This document shows positions 9,297 to 17,838 of a DNA stretch of 64,000 bases, in pieces. Source of the DNA: Campylobacter cuniculorum DSM 23162 = LMG 24588 (GTDB lineage: Bacteria; Campylobacterota; Campylobacteria; Campylobacterales; Campylobacteraceae). The DNA lies in assembly GCF_002104335.1 (NCBI RefSeq), contig NZ_CP020867.1:1463206-1527205 (forward strand). Reading direction: 5' to 3'. The translations under genes were made by a program, and so were the position numbers. The notes under the pieces are model-generated. The model was not told the DNA's origin, did not search any database, and worked only from the letters and a program-made list of their open reading frames with translations. The number at the start of each line of letters is the position of its first letter. The stretch's first letter is position 1.

Positions 9297-10159
9297 TGCT
9301 TGATTTTTTAAAAACTTCACTTAAAAAAACCCTTGAAAATATAACAAAGGTAAAAACAAATCAAAAAATCACTAAGGATTTACTAGAAGAAATTTTGCTT
9401 GAATCTGATGTGAGTTATGAAATTGTTGAAGAAATTTTATATTATTTACCACCGAGTCAGGAAGTAAAAAAAGAAGATTTAAAACGAGTGATGGGTTCTT
9501 ATTTTCTTTATGAAAAACCAGAAATTACAGATGCAAAACCTTTTGTAGAATTGATTTTAGGAGTTAATGGTGCCGGTAAAACGACAAGCATAGCTAAACT
9601 TGCTTATCTTTATAAAAATCAAGGACAAAAGGTTATTTTGGCAGCTTGCGATACTTTTAGAGCGGGTGCGATTGAACAGCTAAAACTTTGGGCACAAAAA
9701 ATCGGGGTGGATTTTGTTGCAAGTTCTCAAGGACATGACCCTTCGGCTGTAGCTTTTGATACGATTTCAAAGGCTTGTGCAAAGGATTTTGATAGAGTGA
9801 TTATCGATACAGCCGGAAGACTGCAAAACCAAAAAAATTTAAGCAATGAACTTGAAAAAATCGTAAGAATTTCAAATAAAGCTATGCAAAATGCTCCTCA
9901 TCGCAAAATTTTAATCCTCGATGGCACTCAAGGAAATGCTGGAATTTTACAAGCTAAGGCTTTTAATGAGCTTATAAAGCTTGATGGAGTGATTATTACA
10001 AAACTTGATGGCACGGCTAAAGGTGGGGCTTTGTTGAGCGTAGCTAGAGAGCTTGAACTTCCTATTTTTTACGTAGGAATGGGTGAAAAAATGCAAGATT
10101 TATATGAATTTGATGCACAAGTTTATTTGGATACACTTTTAGAACCTTTATTTCAATGA
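9296..10159 (+). CDS. ftsY: Signal recognition particle receptor FtsY
   Basis: 287 residues: a short NG-domain FtsY without the long acidic A domain of E. coli. The GTPase motifs are complete: G1 GVNGAGKTTSIAKLA, DTFRAGAIEQL, DTAGRLQNQ, TKLDGTAKGG and GMGEKMQDLYEF. It docks ribosome-nascent chain-SRP complexes at the inner membrane for cotranslational insertion. The start overlaps the stop of the thioredoxin lipoprotein. In C. jejuni ftsY is followed closely by radA; here a four-gene cluster on the opposite strand separates them. Confidence 0.97.
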   Translation: MLDFLKTSLKKTLENITKVKTNQKITKDLLEEILLESDVSYEIVEEILYYLPPSQEVKKEDLKRVMGSYFLYEKPEITDAKPFVELILGVNGAGKTTSIAKLAYLYKNQGQKVILAACDTFRAGAIEQLKLWAQKIGVDFVASSQGHDPSAVAFDTISKACAKDFDRVIIDTAGRLQNQKNLSNELEKIVRISNKAMQNAPHRKILILDGTQGNAGILQAKAFNELIKLDGVIITKLDGTAKGGALLSVARELELPIFYVGMGEKMQDLYEFDAQVYLDTLLEPLFQ

Positions 10160-10426
10160 TATAAATTTTATTTGAAAACTCTTAAGCAATATTTGATTGA
10201 GCTTTAATGAAAAAATATAATAAAATATTTAAAATTCTATAAAGATTTATAAAAAACTTAAATGATTCAAAAGGCTCAACTGCTTTTTTATCAAAGCAAA
10301 AATTGTATTGCTTTGCTTTGTGTTAAGAAATATTTTTCTTATTATTAAGTAAGAACTGAAAAAGCGACAACTCAAAAGCTTTTTATTGACTGATATGAAT
10401 TGTTTTGGTTAAGAAAATCTTGCTTT

Positions 10427-11389
10427 TTAAGCTAGGATGACATTTGAATTAGGATTTAAAAAACCTTGCAAGGATGCAAGAACCTTTTGCAAATCCAAAT
10501 TTTTAGCAATGAAAACAAGATGAGAGCTGTTTTGTTGCTTTGTTTTTTTAATATGGCTTGGAGGATAAATAAGATGCCCTACACCATTGATATTAACAAG
10601 AAAATCCTCTCCTATGTCTAACAATCCTTTAACCCTTAAAATTTGCGAGCCATATTGATGTAAAAGCATACTCAACCAAATGCTAAAAACACTCCAATCC
10701 AAAGCTTCGTCAAAGCTAAGACTTAGGCTTTGAATGTTTTGATTGTGTAAATTCTGCTCAAGCTTTGAATTTTGGAAATTTTCACTCTGATGTTTTATGC
10801 CAGAAAGCATAGAAAAATTAAAATTTTCTTTTTCGAAAATATCAATGCCTTGATGAATGGAGTTGATTTTTTCTTTTAAAGGAGCGATATGAGGATTTAA
10901 ATCTGTTTTAGTGATGAGAATGCAATCTGAACTTAAGATTTGATTATAAGCCTCTTCATTTTCATCGATATGAGAAATTCCATTGAGTGCATCAATGCAA
11001 GTGATGATATTGACAAGATTGAAATGGTTGCATAAAAAAGTATCGCTAAGTAAGGTAAAAACTATGGGTGCTGGATTTGCAAGTCCTGTAGTTTCGATAA
11101 TGATTCTCTCTAAAATTTCATTCTTTTTTTCATAAACATTAAGAAGTTCCCTAAGTTTATCCACCAAATCACTTCGTTTATTACAACACATACAACCGGC
11201 ATTAAGGATTAGAGTTTTTTCTTGTATATAAGAGGCATTGATAATAGAATCATCAAGAGAAATTTGTCCGAGCTCATTGACAATAAGAGCGATATTTTTA
11301 TGATTTTGTTTTTGCAAAAGCTGTGCTAAAAACGTGGTTTTACCGCTACCTAAAAAGCCGGTAATGATATGGATGGGAATTTTAGCCAC
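10427..11389 (-). CDS. COG0523/CobW-family metal-chaperone GTPase
   Basis: 320 residues. Walker A GFLGSGKTTF is at residues 11-20. The CxCC metal motif is GCMCCNKRSDL (Cys66, Cys68, Cys69), Walker B-like ETTGLANPAP lies near 110, and TKTDLNPH is the guanine-specificity motif. A CobW C-terminal domain follows (about 230-320, RVKGLLDIGE). COG0523 GTPases deliver zinc or another metal to client enzymes. It is the last gene of a four-gene operon and overlaps the 112-residue gene by 8 bp. The operon contains a metal-dependent hydrolase, so a client role for that enzyme is a reasonable inference. No Zur-like operator was recognised. Confidence 0.9.
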   Translation of the reverse strand: MAKIPIHIITGFLGSGKTTFLAQLLQKQNHKNIALIVNELGQISLDDSIINASYIQEKTLILNAGCMCCNKRSDLVDKLRELLNVYEKKNEILERIIIETTGLANPAPIVFTLLSDTFLCNHFNLVNIITCIDALNGISHIDENEEAYNQILSSDCILITKTDLNPHIAPLKEKINSIHQGIDIFEKENFNFSMLSGIKHQSENFQNSKLEQNLHNQNIQSLSLSFDEALDWSVFSIWLSMLLHQYGSQILRVKGLLDIGEDFLVNINGVGHLIYPPSHIKKTKQQNSSHLVFIAKNLDLQKVLASLQGFLNPNSNVILA

Positions 11390-11720
11390 AGGATTTGGAC
11401 TTTAAGAAATTGAGTAAATTCTCATCAAGAGCGTCTAAAGGTTTTTTGTGAAGCTCTTCAGCCTTTTGCCATAAATCGCCTAAATCATTGACAATAATCG
11501 TGTAACCTTTCGCATTGCTTAATATATACTTACTTCCTTGCCATTCTTTGATTTTAAGTCCGTAAAATTCTAAAATTCGGTTAAGAATTTTTACTCTTTT
11601 AAGTCTTGCTTTCATTCTATCTTTTGCCAAAGAACCTACAACGACAAGGGCATTATCTTCTTTAAATTTCACATCACTCCAATGAAAATTACTGACAAGC
11701 TCACCACATAAAACACACAT
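11382..11720 (-). CDS. Unknown 112-residue protein, metal-cluster operon
   Basis: I do not recognise a family. The protein starts MCVLCGEL (Cys2 and Cys5) and ends KSKSCG (another Cys). In between is a basic helix (DRMKARLKRVKILNRILEFY) followed by a short alpha/beta stretch (GSKYILSNAKGYTIIVNDLG). There is no signal peptide or membrane segment. A ribosome site AAGG stands 8 nt before the ATG at 11720. It overlaps the COG0523 GTPase by 8 bp and follows the deacetylase-fold gene by 48 nt. Terminal cysteines and tight coupling suggest a metal-binding partner of the GTPase, but that is inference only. Confidence 0.75.
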   Translation of the reverse strand: MCVLCGELVSNFHWSDVKFKEDNALVVVGSLAKDRMKARLKRVKILNRILEFYGLKIKEWQGSKYILSNAKGYTIIVNDLGDLWQKAEELHKKPLDALDENLLNFLKSKSCG

Positions 11721-11768
11721 ATTAAACCTTATATCCCTTTGAAGCAGAAATTCATCTGCTTCAAGATT

Positions 11769-12650
11769 TCATTTTTTTCTTGGACTTCTTTTTAAGAAAT
11801 CATCTGCCATATCATTTAAATTAACCCATTTGACTCCGCTGTGCTGATTGATATGTTCAATGATTCTCTCATGCATTAGCAACACCTGCGGACGTGCACT
11901 CACATCAGGATGTATAGTCATAGGAAAGATTGCATAATCACACTCCCTATAAACCCAATCAAATTGATCAATCCACATTTGTCCTATATCTCTAGGCGAA
12001 ACAAAGCCAAAGCTGTTTGGAGATTTTTTGATAAACATCATCGGTGGTAAATCATCTAAATACCAATTTGCAGGAATTTCAACCAAATCCGTTTCTTGTC
12101 CTCTAATTAAAGGCTTCATCCAAGTTTTTGCCTCTGCACTATAATCAATCTTTGTCCATTGATCGCCCACACGCACATAATAAGGACTAAAATCATTATG
12201 CATTAAAGAATGGTCATATTTAAAGCCATGTTTGAGTAATAATTCATTTGTTACATTAGAAAATTCCCACCAAGGAGCAACATAACCTGTAGGCTTTTTA
12301 CCGCTAATTTTTTCAATCAATTCTATACTTTTAAGCAAAACATCTTCTTCTTGTTTTTCACTCATTGCAATAGGATTTTCATGAGAATATCCATGTGCTC
12401 CTATTTCATGTCCTGCATCGACAATCATTTTCATTTGTTCAGGAAAGGTTTCAATGGAATGTCCGGGTGCAAACCAAGTTGCTGGGATATTATATTTTTT
12501 AAAAAGTTTTAAGAGTCTAGGAATTCCAACTTCTCCTGCAAAAAGCCCTCTTGAAATATCATCAGGAGAATCCTCTCCGCCATAACTTCCAAGCCAACCT
12601 GCCACAGCATCAATATCCACGCCATAACCCACTAAAATTTCTTTTGCCAT
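11769..12650 (-). CDS. PgdA/cyclic-amidase-fold polysaccharide deacetylase
   Basis: 293 residues of the carbohydrate-esterase-4 (NodB) fold. The metal site is intact: Asp12 and Asp14 in [12 protein letters not shown], and His86 and His90 in [13 protein letters not shown]. The spacing matches the H. pylori protein HP0310 (PgdA, 293 residues), which resembles allantoinase PuuE and cyclic imidases as much as peptidoglycan deacetylases. No signal peptide, so it acts in the cytoplasm. It lies 10 nt after the nitrilase-family gene, with an AAAGGAG ribosome site. Beside an amidohydrolase, ring opening of a cyclic amide or imide is at least as likely as peptidoglycan deacetylation. Confidence 0.87.
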   Translation of the reverse strand: MAKEILVGYGVDIDAVAGWLGSYGGEDSPDDISRGLFAGEVGIPRLLKLFKKYNIPATWFAPGHSIETFPEQMKMIVDAGHEIGAHGYSHENPIAMSEKQEEDVLLKSIELIEKISGKKPTGYVAPWWEFSNVTNELLLKHGFKYDHSLMHNDFSPYYVRVGDQWTKIDYSAEAKTWMKPLIRGQETDLVEIPANWYLDDLPPMMFIKKSPNSFGFVSPRDIGQMWIDQFDWVYRECDYAIFPMTIHPDVSARPQVLLMHERIIEHINQHSGVKWVNLNDMADDFLKRSPRKK

Positions 12651-12660
12651 TTTTTCTCCT

Positions 12661-13515
12661 TTAATTTAGTAATGTTAGTTTTTTTAAAATTTTTTGATTT
12701 AAATCTAAATTTAAATCTTTAAGATAAGGTAAAGTTTCTCTTTGATTCTTAACTTCATCTAAGTCAATTTCTTCTAAAATGTATCCCTCATCTTCTATGA
12801 GTTCTTTAAGAATTTCTCCTTTGGGATTGATGATTCTTGATCTGCCTGCAAAATATAAATTTTGTTTGCTTAGTTGAGAAAATTCTTCTTTAGAGCGATT
12901 GATAGCCAAAACAAAAACACCATTTTCTAAAGCCCTTGCCCGACTTGCTAAATCCCAAACATAAGTTCTAGCCTTTCCAAAAGCACTCGGATAAAACAAA
13001 AGTTCAGCACCATTTAACGCTAAAAACCTCGCCCCCTCACCAAAACCAATCTCATAACAAATCTGAAGCCCGATTTTAACATACAAATCTTTTTGAATTT
13101 CAAGCTCAAAAACAGGATATTTTTCACCAAAATTAAATCTCTTTTTTTCATCGCCCCAAAGATAAATTTTGCTATATTTTCCTGCTAAACCTTGTTTTGA
13201 GATTATGTAAGCTGTATCAAAAAGTTTATCATCTTGCTTTTCTATACTGCAAGCTATGAAAATAATATCGTGCTTTTTTGCAAAATCAAACAAGGCTTGG
13301 AGTGTAGGGTGGTTGAGATTTGAAAAATCAATGCCAAATTCTTTATCTCTATCCTCAACACAATACCCGCTATCAAAAAGTTCAGGCAAAGCTATGATTT
13401 TTGCTCCCTCATCAACAGCCTTAGAAGCCAAATCCAAAGCCTTAGCTAAATTTTTTTCTCTTTCATAAGAAAGGGGTGCAAACTGCACAAGACAAAGTTT
13501 AACCTTCCTTGACAT
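12661..13515 (-). CDS. Nitrilase-superfamily carbon-nitrogen hydrolase
   Basis: 284 residues. The catalytic triad is visible: Glu45 in [11 protein letters not shown], Lys116 in GKYSKIYLW, and Cys153 in [15 protein letters not shown]. The family hydrolyses linear amides and N-carbamoyl compounds, so it could be an omega-amidase, N-carbamoyl hydrolase or half-amidase. No signal peptide. First gene of the operon, with AAGGACG as ribosome site before the ATG at 13515. It is followed at 10 nt by a metal-dependent deacetylase-fold enzyme. The substrate cannot be read from the sequence. Confidence 0.9.
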   Translation of the reverse strand: MSRKVKLCLVQFAPLSYEREKNLAKALDLASKAVDEGAKIIALPELFDSGYCVEDRDKEFGIDFSNLNHPTLQALFDFAKKHDIIFIACSIEKQDDKLFDTAYIISKQGLAGKYSKIYLWGDEKKRFNFGEKYPVFELEIQKDLYVKIGLQICYEIGFGEGARFLALNGAELLFYPSAFGKARTYVWDLASRARALENGVFVLAINRSKEEFSQLSKQNLYFAGRSRIINPKGEILKELIEDEGYILEEIDLDEVKNQRETLPYLKDLNLDLNQKILKKLTLLN

Positions 13516-14008
13516 ATTCGTCCTTATTTGGCGTATCGATATTATTGTATTTTATGATTTGATTATATCAAGTCAGCTTAAAAATTTAACTGAACTTTGT
13601 GAAATTTCATTAAAATCTATTCTAAAAAGTGATTTAAGTTACAATTTTACCCAAATTTTATAAAATATTTTTAAGTAATTTTTGTCCTTTTATCACTATA
13701 TCAAAATTTTTTACCTTTTAAATCTTTCTTGCAAGGTCTTTATCCTGCTATTTTTGACTATAAAGGTTTAAATTGATTTGGAGATTTTTTAATTTAAGAT
13801 ATAAGTGAAGTAATTTTTAAAGCTTTCTTTTTCTAAAAATTCCTCTTCTTTGAAACACATCAAGCTCTTAAATCTTTTTCATAAAACTATCAAAATCGCA
13901 CGAGAAGCTAAAAAATCACTCTAAAATTCATAGCATAAAATAACTTTTATGAATATAAAATTTTTTAAAAAGCAAAGTTAAGTTATAATTTCAAAAAAAA
14001 GGTAAAAT
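13516..14008. other. Intergenic region between divergent operons
   Basis: About 490 bp between the amidohydrolase operon (minus) and radA (plus). It should carry both promoters. No open frame of note, no strong hairpin and no repeat was recognised. A few GC-richer patches (around 13730-13750 and 13855-13930) break the AT-rich background, but I could not match them to a gene. Confidence 0.5.
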
Positions 14009-15349
14009 ATGGCAAAAAATAAGACTTTATTTGAATGTGAAGCTTGTGGCAATCAGCAAAGCAAATGGTTAGGAAAATGTCCTGAATGCGGTGCTTGGGA
14101 TAGTTTTATAGAGCTTAAAAGTCAGCAGGTTAAAGTTTTAAAAGAGATTGCAAATTTAAGCTTAAAAGCAAGTGAAGCTGTGTGCATTGAAGATGTAAAA
14201 TTAGAGAATTTTTCACGATTAGATACCGGTGATGAGGAGCTTAATCTCGTTTTAGGAGGAGGTTTGGTTGAAGGTTCTTTGGTTTTAATAGGAGGAAGTC
14301 CGGGTGTTGGAAAATCAACTCTTTTATTAAAAATTGCTTCTAATTTGGCTAAAAAAGCTAAAAAAGTGCTTTATGTAAGCGGAGAAGAGAGCAAAACTCA
14401 AATCAAATTAAGAGCAGATAGACTTGAAGCTAATACCCCTGATTTATTTTTACTCACAGAGCTTTGCTTAGAAAATATACTTGAAGAACTTTACAAAAAA
14501 GATTATGCAGTTTTGATTATAGATTCCATTCAAACTCTTTATTCAAATAAACTCACTTCAGCAGCGGGAAGCATTTCTCAAGTCAGAGAATTAACCTTTG
14601 AATTGATGAAAGTGAGCAAAACTCAAAATATCAGCACTTTTATCATAGGGCATATCACAAAAGAAGGTTCAATCGCAGGTCCTAGAGTGCTTGAACATAT
14701 GGTTGATGTGGTGCTTTATTTTGAAGGGGATGCGACAAAAGAAATTCGACTTTTAAGAGGATTTAAAAATCGTTTTGGAGGGGTGAGTGAGGTTGGAATT
14801 TTTGAAATGACTCCAAAGGGTTTAATCAGTGCAAAGAATTTAGCAAATCGTTTTTTTACAAGGGGCAAAGCAAGTGCTGGAAGTGCTTTGGGGGTTGTGA
14901 TGGAGGGCTCTCGTGCTTTGGTTTTAGAAATTCAAGCCTTAGTTTGTGAAAGCTCTTATCCTAAACGTAGTGCCACAGGTTACGAAAAAAACCGACTCGA
15001 TATGCTTTTAGCCTTACTTGAACGCAAACTTGAAATTTCGCTTGGGCATTATGATGTATTTATCAATGTCAGTGGTGGAGTTAAGATTAATGAAACTGCG
15101 GCGGATTTGGCTGTGGTGGCTGCTATCATTTCAAGCTTTAAAAATCGCCCCTTAAGTAAGGATAGTGTTTTTATAGGGGAATTAAGTTTAAATGGGGAAA
15201 TTCGCGATGTTTTTAATTTAGATACACGTTTAAAAGAAGCTAAGATGCAAAAATTTAAAAATGCTATCGTCCCTTCAAAACCTCTAGAGGATTTACAAAT
15301 GAGATGTTTTGTAGCTAAAGAATTGAGTCAGGTTTTAGAATGGATGTAG
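14009..15349 (+). CDS. radA: DNA repair protein RadA
   Basis: 446 residues. N-terminal C4 zinc finger (CEACGNQQSKWLGKCPEC), Walker A GGSPGVGKST (about residues 93-102), Walker B VLIIDSIQTLYS, the RadA-specific KNRFGG motif, and a C-terminal Lon-protease-like domain lacking the catalytic residues. RadA is a RecA-like helicase that extends strand exchange in recombinational repair and transformation. Ribosome site AAAGG lies upstream of the ATG at 14009. No neighbour overlaps it; kpsC starts 82 bp downstream. Confidence 0.97.
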   Translation: MAKNKTLFECEACGNQQSKWLGKCPECGAWDSFIELKSQQVKVLKEIANLSLKASEAVCIEDVKLENFSRLDTGDEELNLVLGGGLVEGSLVLIGGSPGVGKSTLLLKIASNLAKKAKKVLYVSGEESKTQIKLRADRLEANTPDLFLLTELCLENILEELYKKDYAVLIIDSIQTLYSNKLTSAAGSISQVRELTFELMKVSKTQNISTFIIGHITKEGSIAGPRVLEHMVDVVLYFEGDATKEIRLLRGFKNRFGGVSEVGIFEMTPKGLISAKNLANRFFTRGKASAGSALGVVMEGSRALVLEIQALVCESSYPKRSATGYEKNRLDMLLALLERKLEISLGHYDVFINVSGGVKINETAADLAVVAAIISSFKNRPLSKDSVFIGELSLNGEIRDVFNLDTRLKEAKMQKFKNAIVPSKPLEDLQMRCFVAKELSQVLEWM

Positions 15350-15391
15350 GTATTGATTAGAATTTTTATGCTATATTTTTTAAGGATTACA

Positions 15392-15430
15392 ATGAGCAAA
15401 ATAAATTCTTATCAAAACAAGGAAAAATAA
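15392..15430 (+). other. 12-codon leader ORF before kpsC
   Basis: ATG at 15392, preceded by TAAGGATT as a fair ribosome site, encodes MSKINSYQNKEK and stops one base before the kpsC ATG. The kpsC ribosome site (AAGGA) lies within it, so its translation would be coupled to kpsC. It may be a leader peptide or the surviving start of a gene whose body was deleted when kpsC lost its first half. Too short to prove coding. Confidence 0.35.
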
Positions 15431-15431
15431 A

Positions 15432-16541
15432 ATGCAAAAACGTCTATTTTTTCTAGGTTTTACTTTATGGAAACGCGGATTTATTAAGCCTTTTTTTAAA
15501 ACTCAAGACAATGAACTCATTTTTTTAAATTCTCTCCAAAATCTTAAAAATTTTCATTTAAAAAAAGAGGATGAATTTTTTATCTGGGGGAAAAGAATCT
15601 CTAAAAATCAGCTTGAAGATACCATCAAAAAGCAAATTCAAAATTCTTTCGATTTTACTCCGCAAATTTCTTTTGTTGAAGATGGTTTTATACGCTCCGT
15701 TTCTTTGGGTTCTGATTTAACGCGTCCTTATTCGATTATTATTGACAATAAAGGTTTATATATTAATCCAAATACAGAAAGTGAGCTGGAAAATATTTTA
15801 CAAAATTATGATTTTGATGAAAATTTGTTAAAAAGAGCTCAAAAACTTATAGAATTTTTAAGAATCAATAAATTTTCTAAATACAATGGCTTAAAACATG
15901 AAAATATCAAGTTTAAAGCAAAAGAAAAACAAAAAATCATACTCATTCCTGCTCAAGTTGAAGATGATGCTTCGATGATACTTGGAGGTTGTGGATTGAG
16001 CACTGAAGAATTTATCAAAGAGGTGCGTCAAAACAATCCCAAAGCTTATATTGTTTTCAAACCCCATCCGGATGTGCTTAGTGGCAATCGCTTAGGTTTA
16101 AAAGATGAGAAAATCATTTTAAAATTTTGCGATGAAATGATACAAGATTTAAGCATTGATAGTGCCATAAATGCAAGTGATGAAATCCATACAATCACTT
16201 CGACTGCAGGTTTTGATGCACTCTTAAGACATAAAGAAGTTTTCACTTATGGAAAGCCGTTTTATGCAGGTTGGGGGCTGACAAAGGATAAACATAAAAT
16301 AGAAAGAAGAAAGAAAAAACTTAGCTTAGAAGAGCTTGTAGCTGGGACTTTGATACTTTATCCAAAATATATTCATCCAAAAACTAAAGATTTATGTGAA
16401 ATTGAGCTTACTTTAGATATAATGCTTCAAATGCAACAAGAATATTTTTCAAAAACTTGGTTAAAAATGAGGATTGATTTAAGAAATTTTTTTCTTAGAA
16501 AAATTCGCAGAATTTTTGAGAATATTATGAAAAAAACTTAA
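15432..16541 (+). CDS. kpsC: KpsC-type capsule Kdo transferase, single domain
   Basis: 369 residues of the capsule polysaccharide biosynthesis family. Seen are FVEDGFIRSVSLGSDL (about residues 77-92), PAQVEDDASMILGG, FKPHPDVLSGNR, TSTAGFDALLRHKEVFTYG and PFYAGWGLTKD. KpsC normally carries two related beta-Kdo transferase halves in about 670-700 residues and builds the Kdo linker of capsule on phosphatidylglycerol. Only one half is here, and the VEDDAS block points to the C-terminal one. A 12-codon ORF with its own ribosome site lies just upstream. A G8 tract follows the stop. It may be active alone, paired with a half encoded elsewhere, or degenerate. Confidence 0.85.
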   Translation: MQKRLFFLGFTLWKRGFIKPFFKTQDNELIFLNSLQNLKNFHLKKEDEFFIWGKRISKNQLEDTIKKQIQNSFDFTPQISFVEDGFIRSVSLGSDLTRPYSIIIDNKGLYINPNTESELENILQNYDFDENLLKRAQKLIEFLRINKFSKYNGLKHENIKFKAKEKQKIILIPAQVEDDASMILGGCGLSTEEFIKEVRQNNPKAYIVFKPHPDVLSGNRLGLKDEKIILKFCDEMIQDLSIDSAINASDEIHTITSTAGFDALLRHKEVFTYGKPFYAGWGLTKDKHKIERRKKKLSLEELVAGTLILYPKYIHPKTKDLCEIELTLDIMLQMQQEYFSKTWLKMRIDLRNFFLRKIRRIFENIMKKT

Positions 16542-16543
16542 AT

Positions 16544-16551
16544 GGGGGGGG
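16544..16551 (+). repeat. G8 homopolymer between kpsC and kpsS
   Basis: Eight consecutive G, very rare in this AT-rich DNA, directly after the kpsC stop. An ATG formed at 16542-16544 reads through the tract for seven codons (MGGALLS) and stops before kpsS. In Campylobacter, G tracts of eight or more often vary in length by slipped-strand mispairing. Here the tract lies outside both reading frames, so any effect would be on coupling or spacing. Confidence 0.8.
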
Positions 16552-16576
16552 CTTTGCTCTCTTAAGATAAATTTTT

Positions 16577-17773
16577 ATGAATTTAAATCAAAAAATCAAA
16601 GAGGAATTTAGCGGTAAAAATGTTGTGCTTTTGCAAGGTCCTGTTGGAAATTTCTTCGCTTGTTTGGCAAAAATTTTTAAAAAAAATCATACAAAAGTGA
16701 GTAAAATTAATTTCAATGGCGGGGATTTTTTTTTCTATCCCTTGGGACATCGTTGTAGGGTTTCAAGACAAAATTTAGACAATTTTTACGAGGATTTTTT
16801 CCAAAAAAAAAGTATTGAAGCGATAATTATGTATAATGATTGTCGTTTTATCCATAAAAGTGCGATTAAAATCGCTACAAAACTCGGTATAGAAATTTGG
16901 ATTTTTGAGGAGGGGTATTTAAGACCTTATTGCATTACTTTTGAAAAAAATGGAGTGAATGCAAACTCGAAAATTCCACGCGATAAATCCTTTTTTTTAT
17001 CTTTAAATTTTTGCAAAAATTCCACGAACATTAAAGTCATACCCGGAGGCTTTAAATTTATGGCTTTTAATGCCTTTTTGTATTGGTTTTTTGCTTTCAT
17101 TTTTGCCCCTTTTTTCAATAACAAACTCCATCATCGCTCTTTAAATCCTTTAGAAATGTTTTTTTGGTTTAGGGCGTTATTTAGAAAATATTTATATAAA
17201 ATAAGCGAAAAAAAACTGAATGAAAAAATTTATAGCCTTAAGAAAAAATATTTTTTAGCCATCTTGCAAGTGCATAACGATACACAGCTTTCAAATCATT
17301 ATAAAAAAAGCATAGAAGATTTTATCGAAGAAACCATACTTTCTTTTGCTAATCACGCAAGAGCAAAGTCTTATCTTGTTTTTAAACATCATCCTATGGA
17401 TAGAGGGTATAGAAATTATAGTGCTTTGATTGAAAAATTAAGTCAGAAGTATTATGTTGAGGGACGCATTTTATATGTGCATGATACATATTTGCCGACT
17501 TTGCTTAGAAATGCTTTAGGTTGCATTACTATAAATTCCACCGTTGGACTTAGTGCTGTGCTTGAGGGCTGTGCGACTAAGGTTTGTGGCGAGGCTTTTT
17601 ATGATTTTGAGGGCTTAACTTACCAAAGAAAGCTTAGATTTTTTTGGACTGAAGCTCACTCTTATAAACCGAATTTAACTTTGATTAAAAATTATAAAGA
17701 ATACCTTTTGCAAAACAATCAAATCAATGGTAATTTTTATAAAAATTCGTTTTTAAATGAAAATAAAGACTGA
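16577..17773 (+). CDS. kpsS: KpsS-type capsule polysaccharide transferase
   Basis: 398 residues, about the length of E. coli KpsS, which adds the first Kdo to phosphatidylglycerol in capsule lipid-linker synthesis. Seen are LLQGPVGNFFACLAK near the start, IWIFEEGYLRPYCIT (about residues 112-126), VFKHHPMDRGYRNY (about 270-284) and NSTVGLSAVLEGCATKV. There is a hydrophobic stretch at about 157-178. No strong ribosome site precedes the ATG at 16577 (only AAGATAA), so translation may depend on coupling to what precedes it. It pairs with kpsC as in other capsule loci. Confidence 0.9.
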   Translation: MNLNQKIKEEFSGKNVVLLQGPVGNFFACLAKIFKKNHTKVSKINFNGGDFFFYPLGHRCRVSRQNLDNFYEDFFQKKSIEAIIMYNDCRFIHKSAIKIATKLGIEIWIFEEGYLRPYCITFEKNGVNANSKIPRDKSFFLSLNFCKNSTNIKVIPGGFKFMAFNAFLYWFFAFIFAPFFNNKLHHRSLNPLEMFFWFRALFRKYLYKISEKKLNEKIYSLKKKYFLAILQVHNDTQLSNHYKKSIEDFIEETILSFANHARAKSYLVFKHHPMDRGYRNYSALIEKLSQKYYVEGRILYVHDTYLPTLLRNALGCITINSTVGLSAVLEGCATKVCGEAFYDFEGLTYQRKLRFFWTEAHSYKPNLTLIKNYKEYLLQNNQINGNFYKNSFLNENKD

Positions 17774-17782
17774 AATACTCTT

Positions 17783-17811
17783 TTGACAAAATAACCAAAA
17801 GTTAATAGAAT
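17783..17811 (+). promoter_or_regulatory. Sigma-70-type promoter after kpsS
   Basis: TTGACA at 17783-17788 and TAGAAT at 17806-17811 with a 17-bp spacer, 27 bp before the ATG at 17839. A near-consensus -35 is unusual in Campylobacter. It would transcribe the membrane hydrolase-like gene, the P450 and the small membrane gene independently of kps. Confidence 0.6.
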
Positions 17812-17838
17812 GTTTAAAATGAGACTTAGAAGAGTAAA

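Noticed and set aside
10160-10426. Small RNA or remnant between ftsY and the COG0523 gene
   Set aside because: AT-rich, with stops in all frames and no stable hairpin that I could draw.
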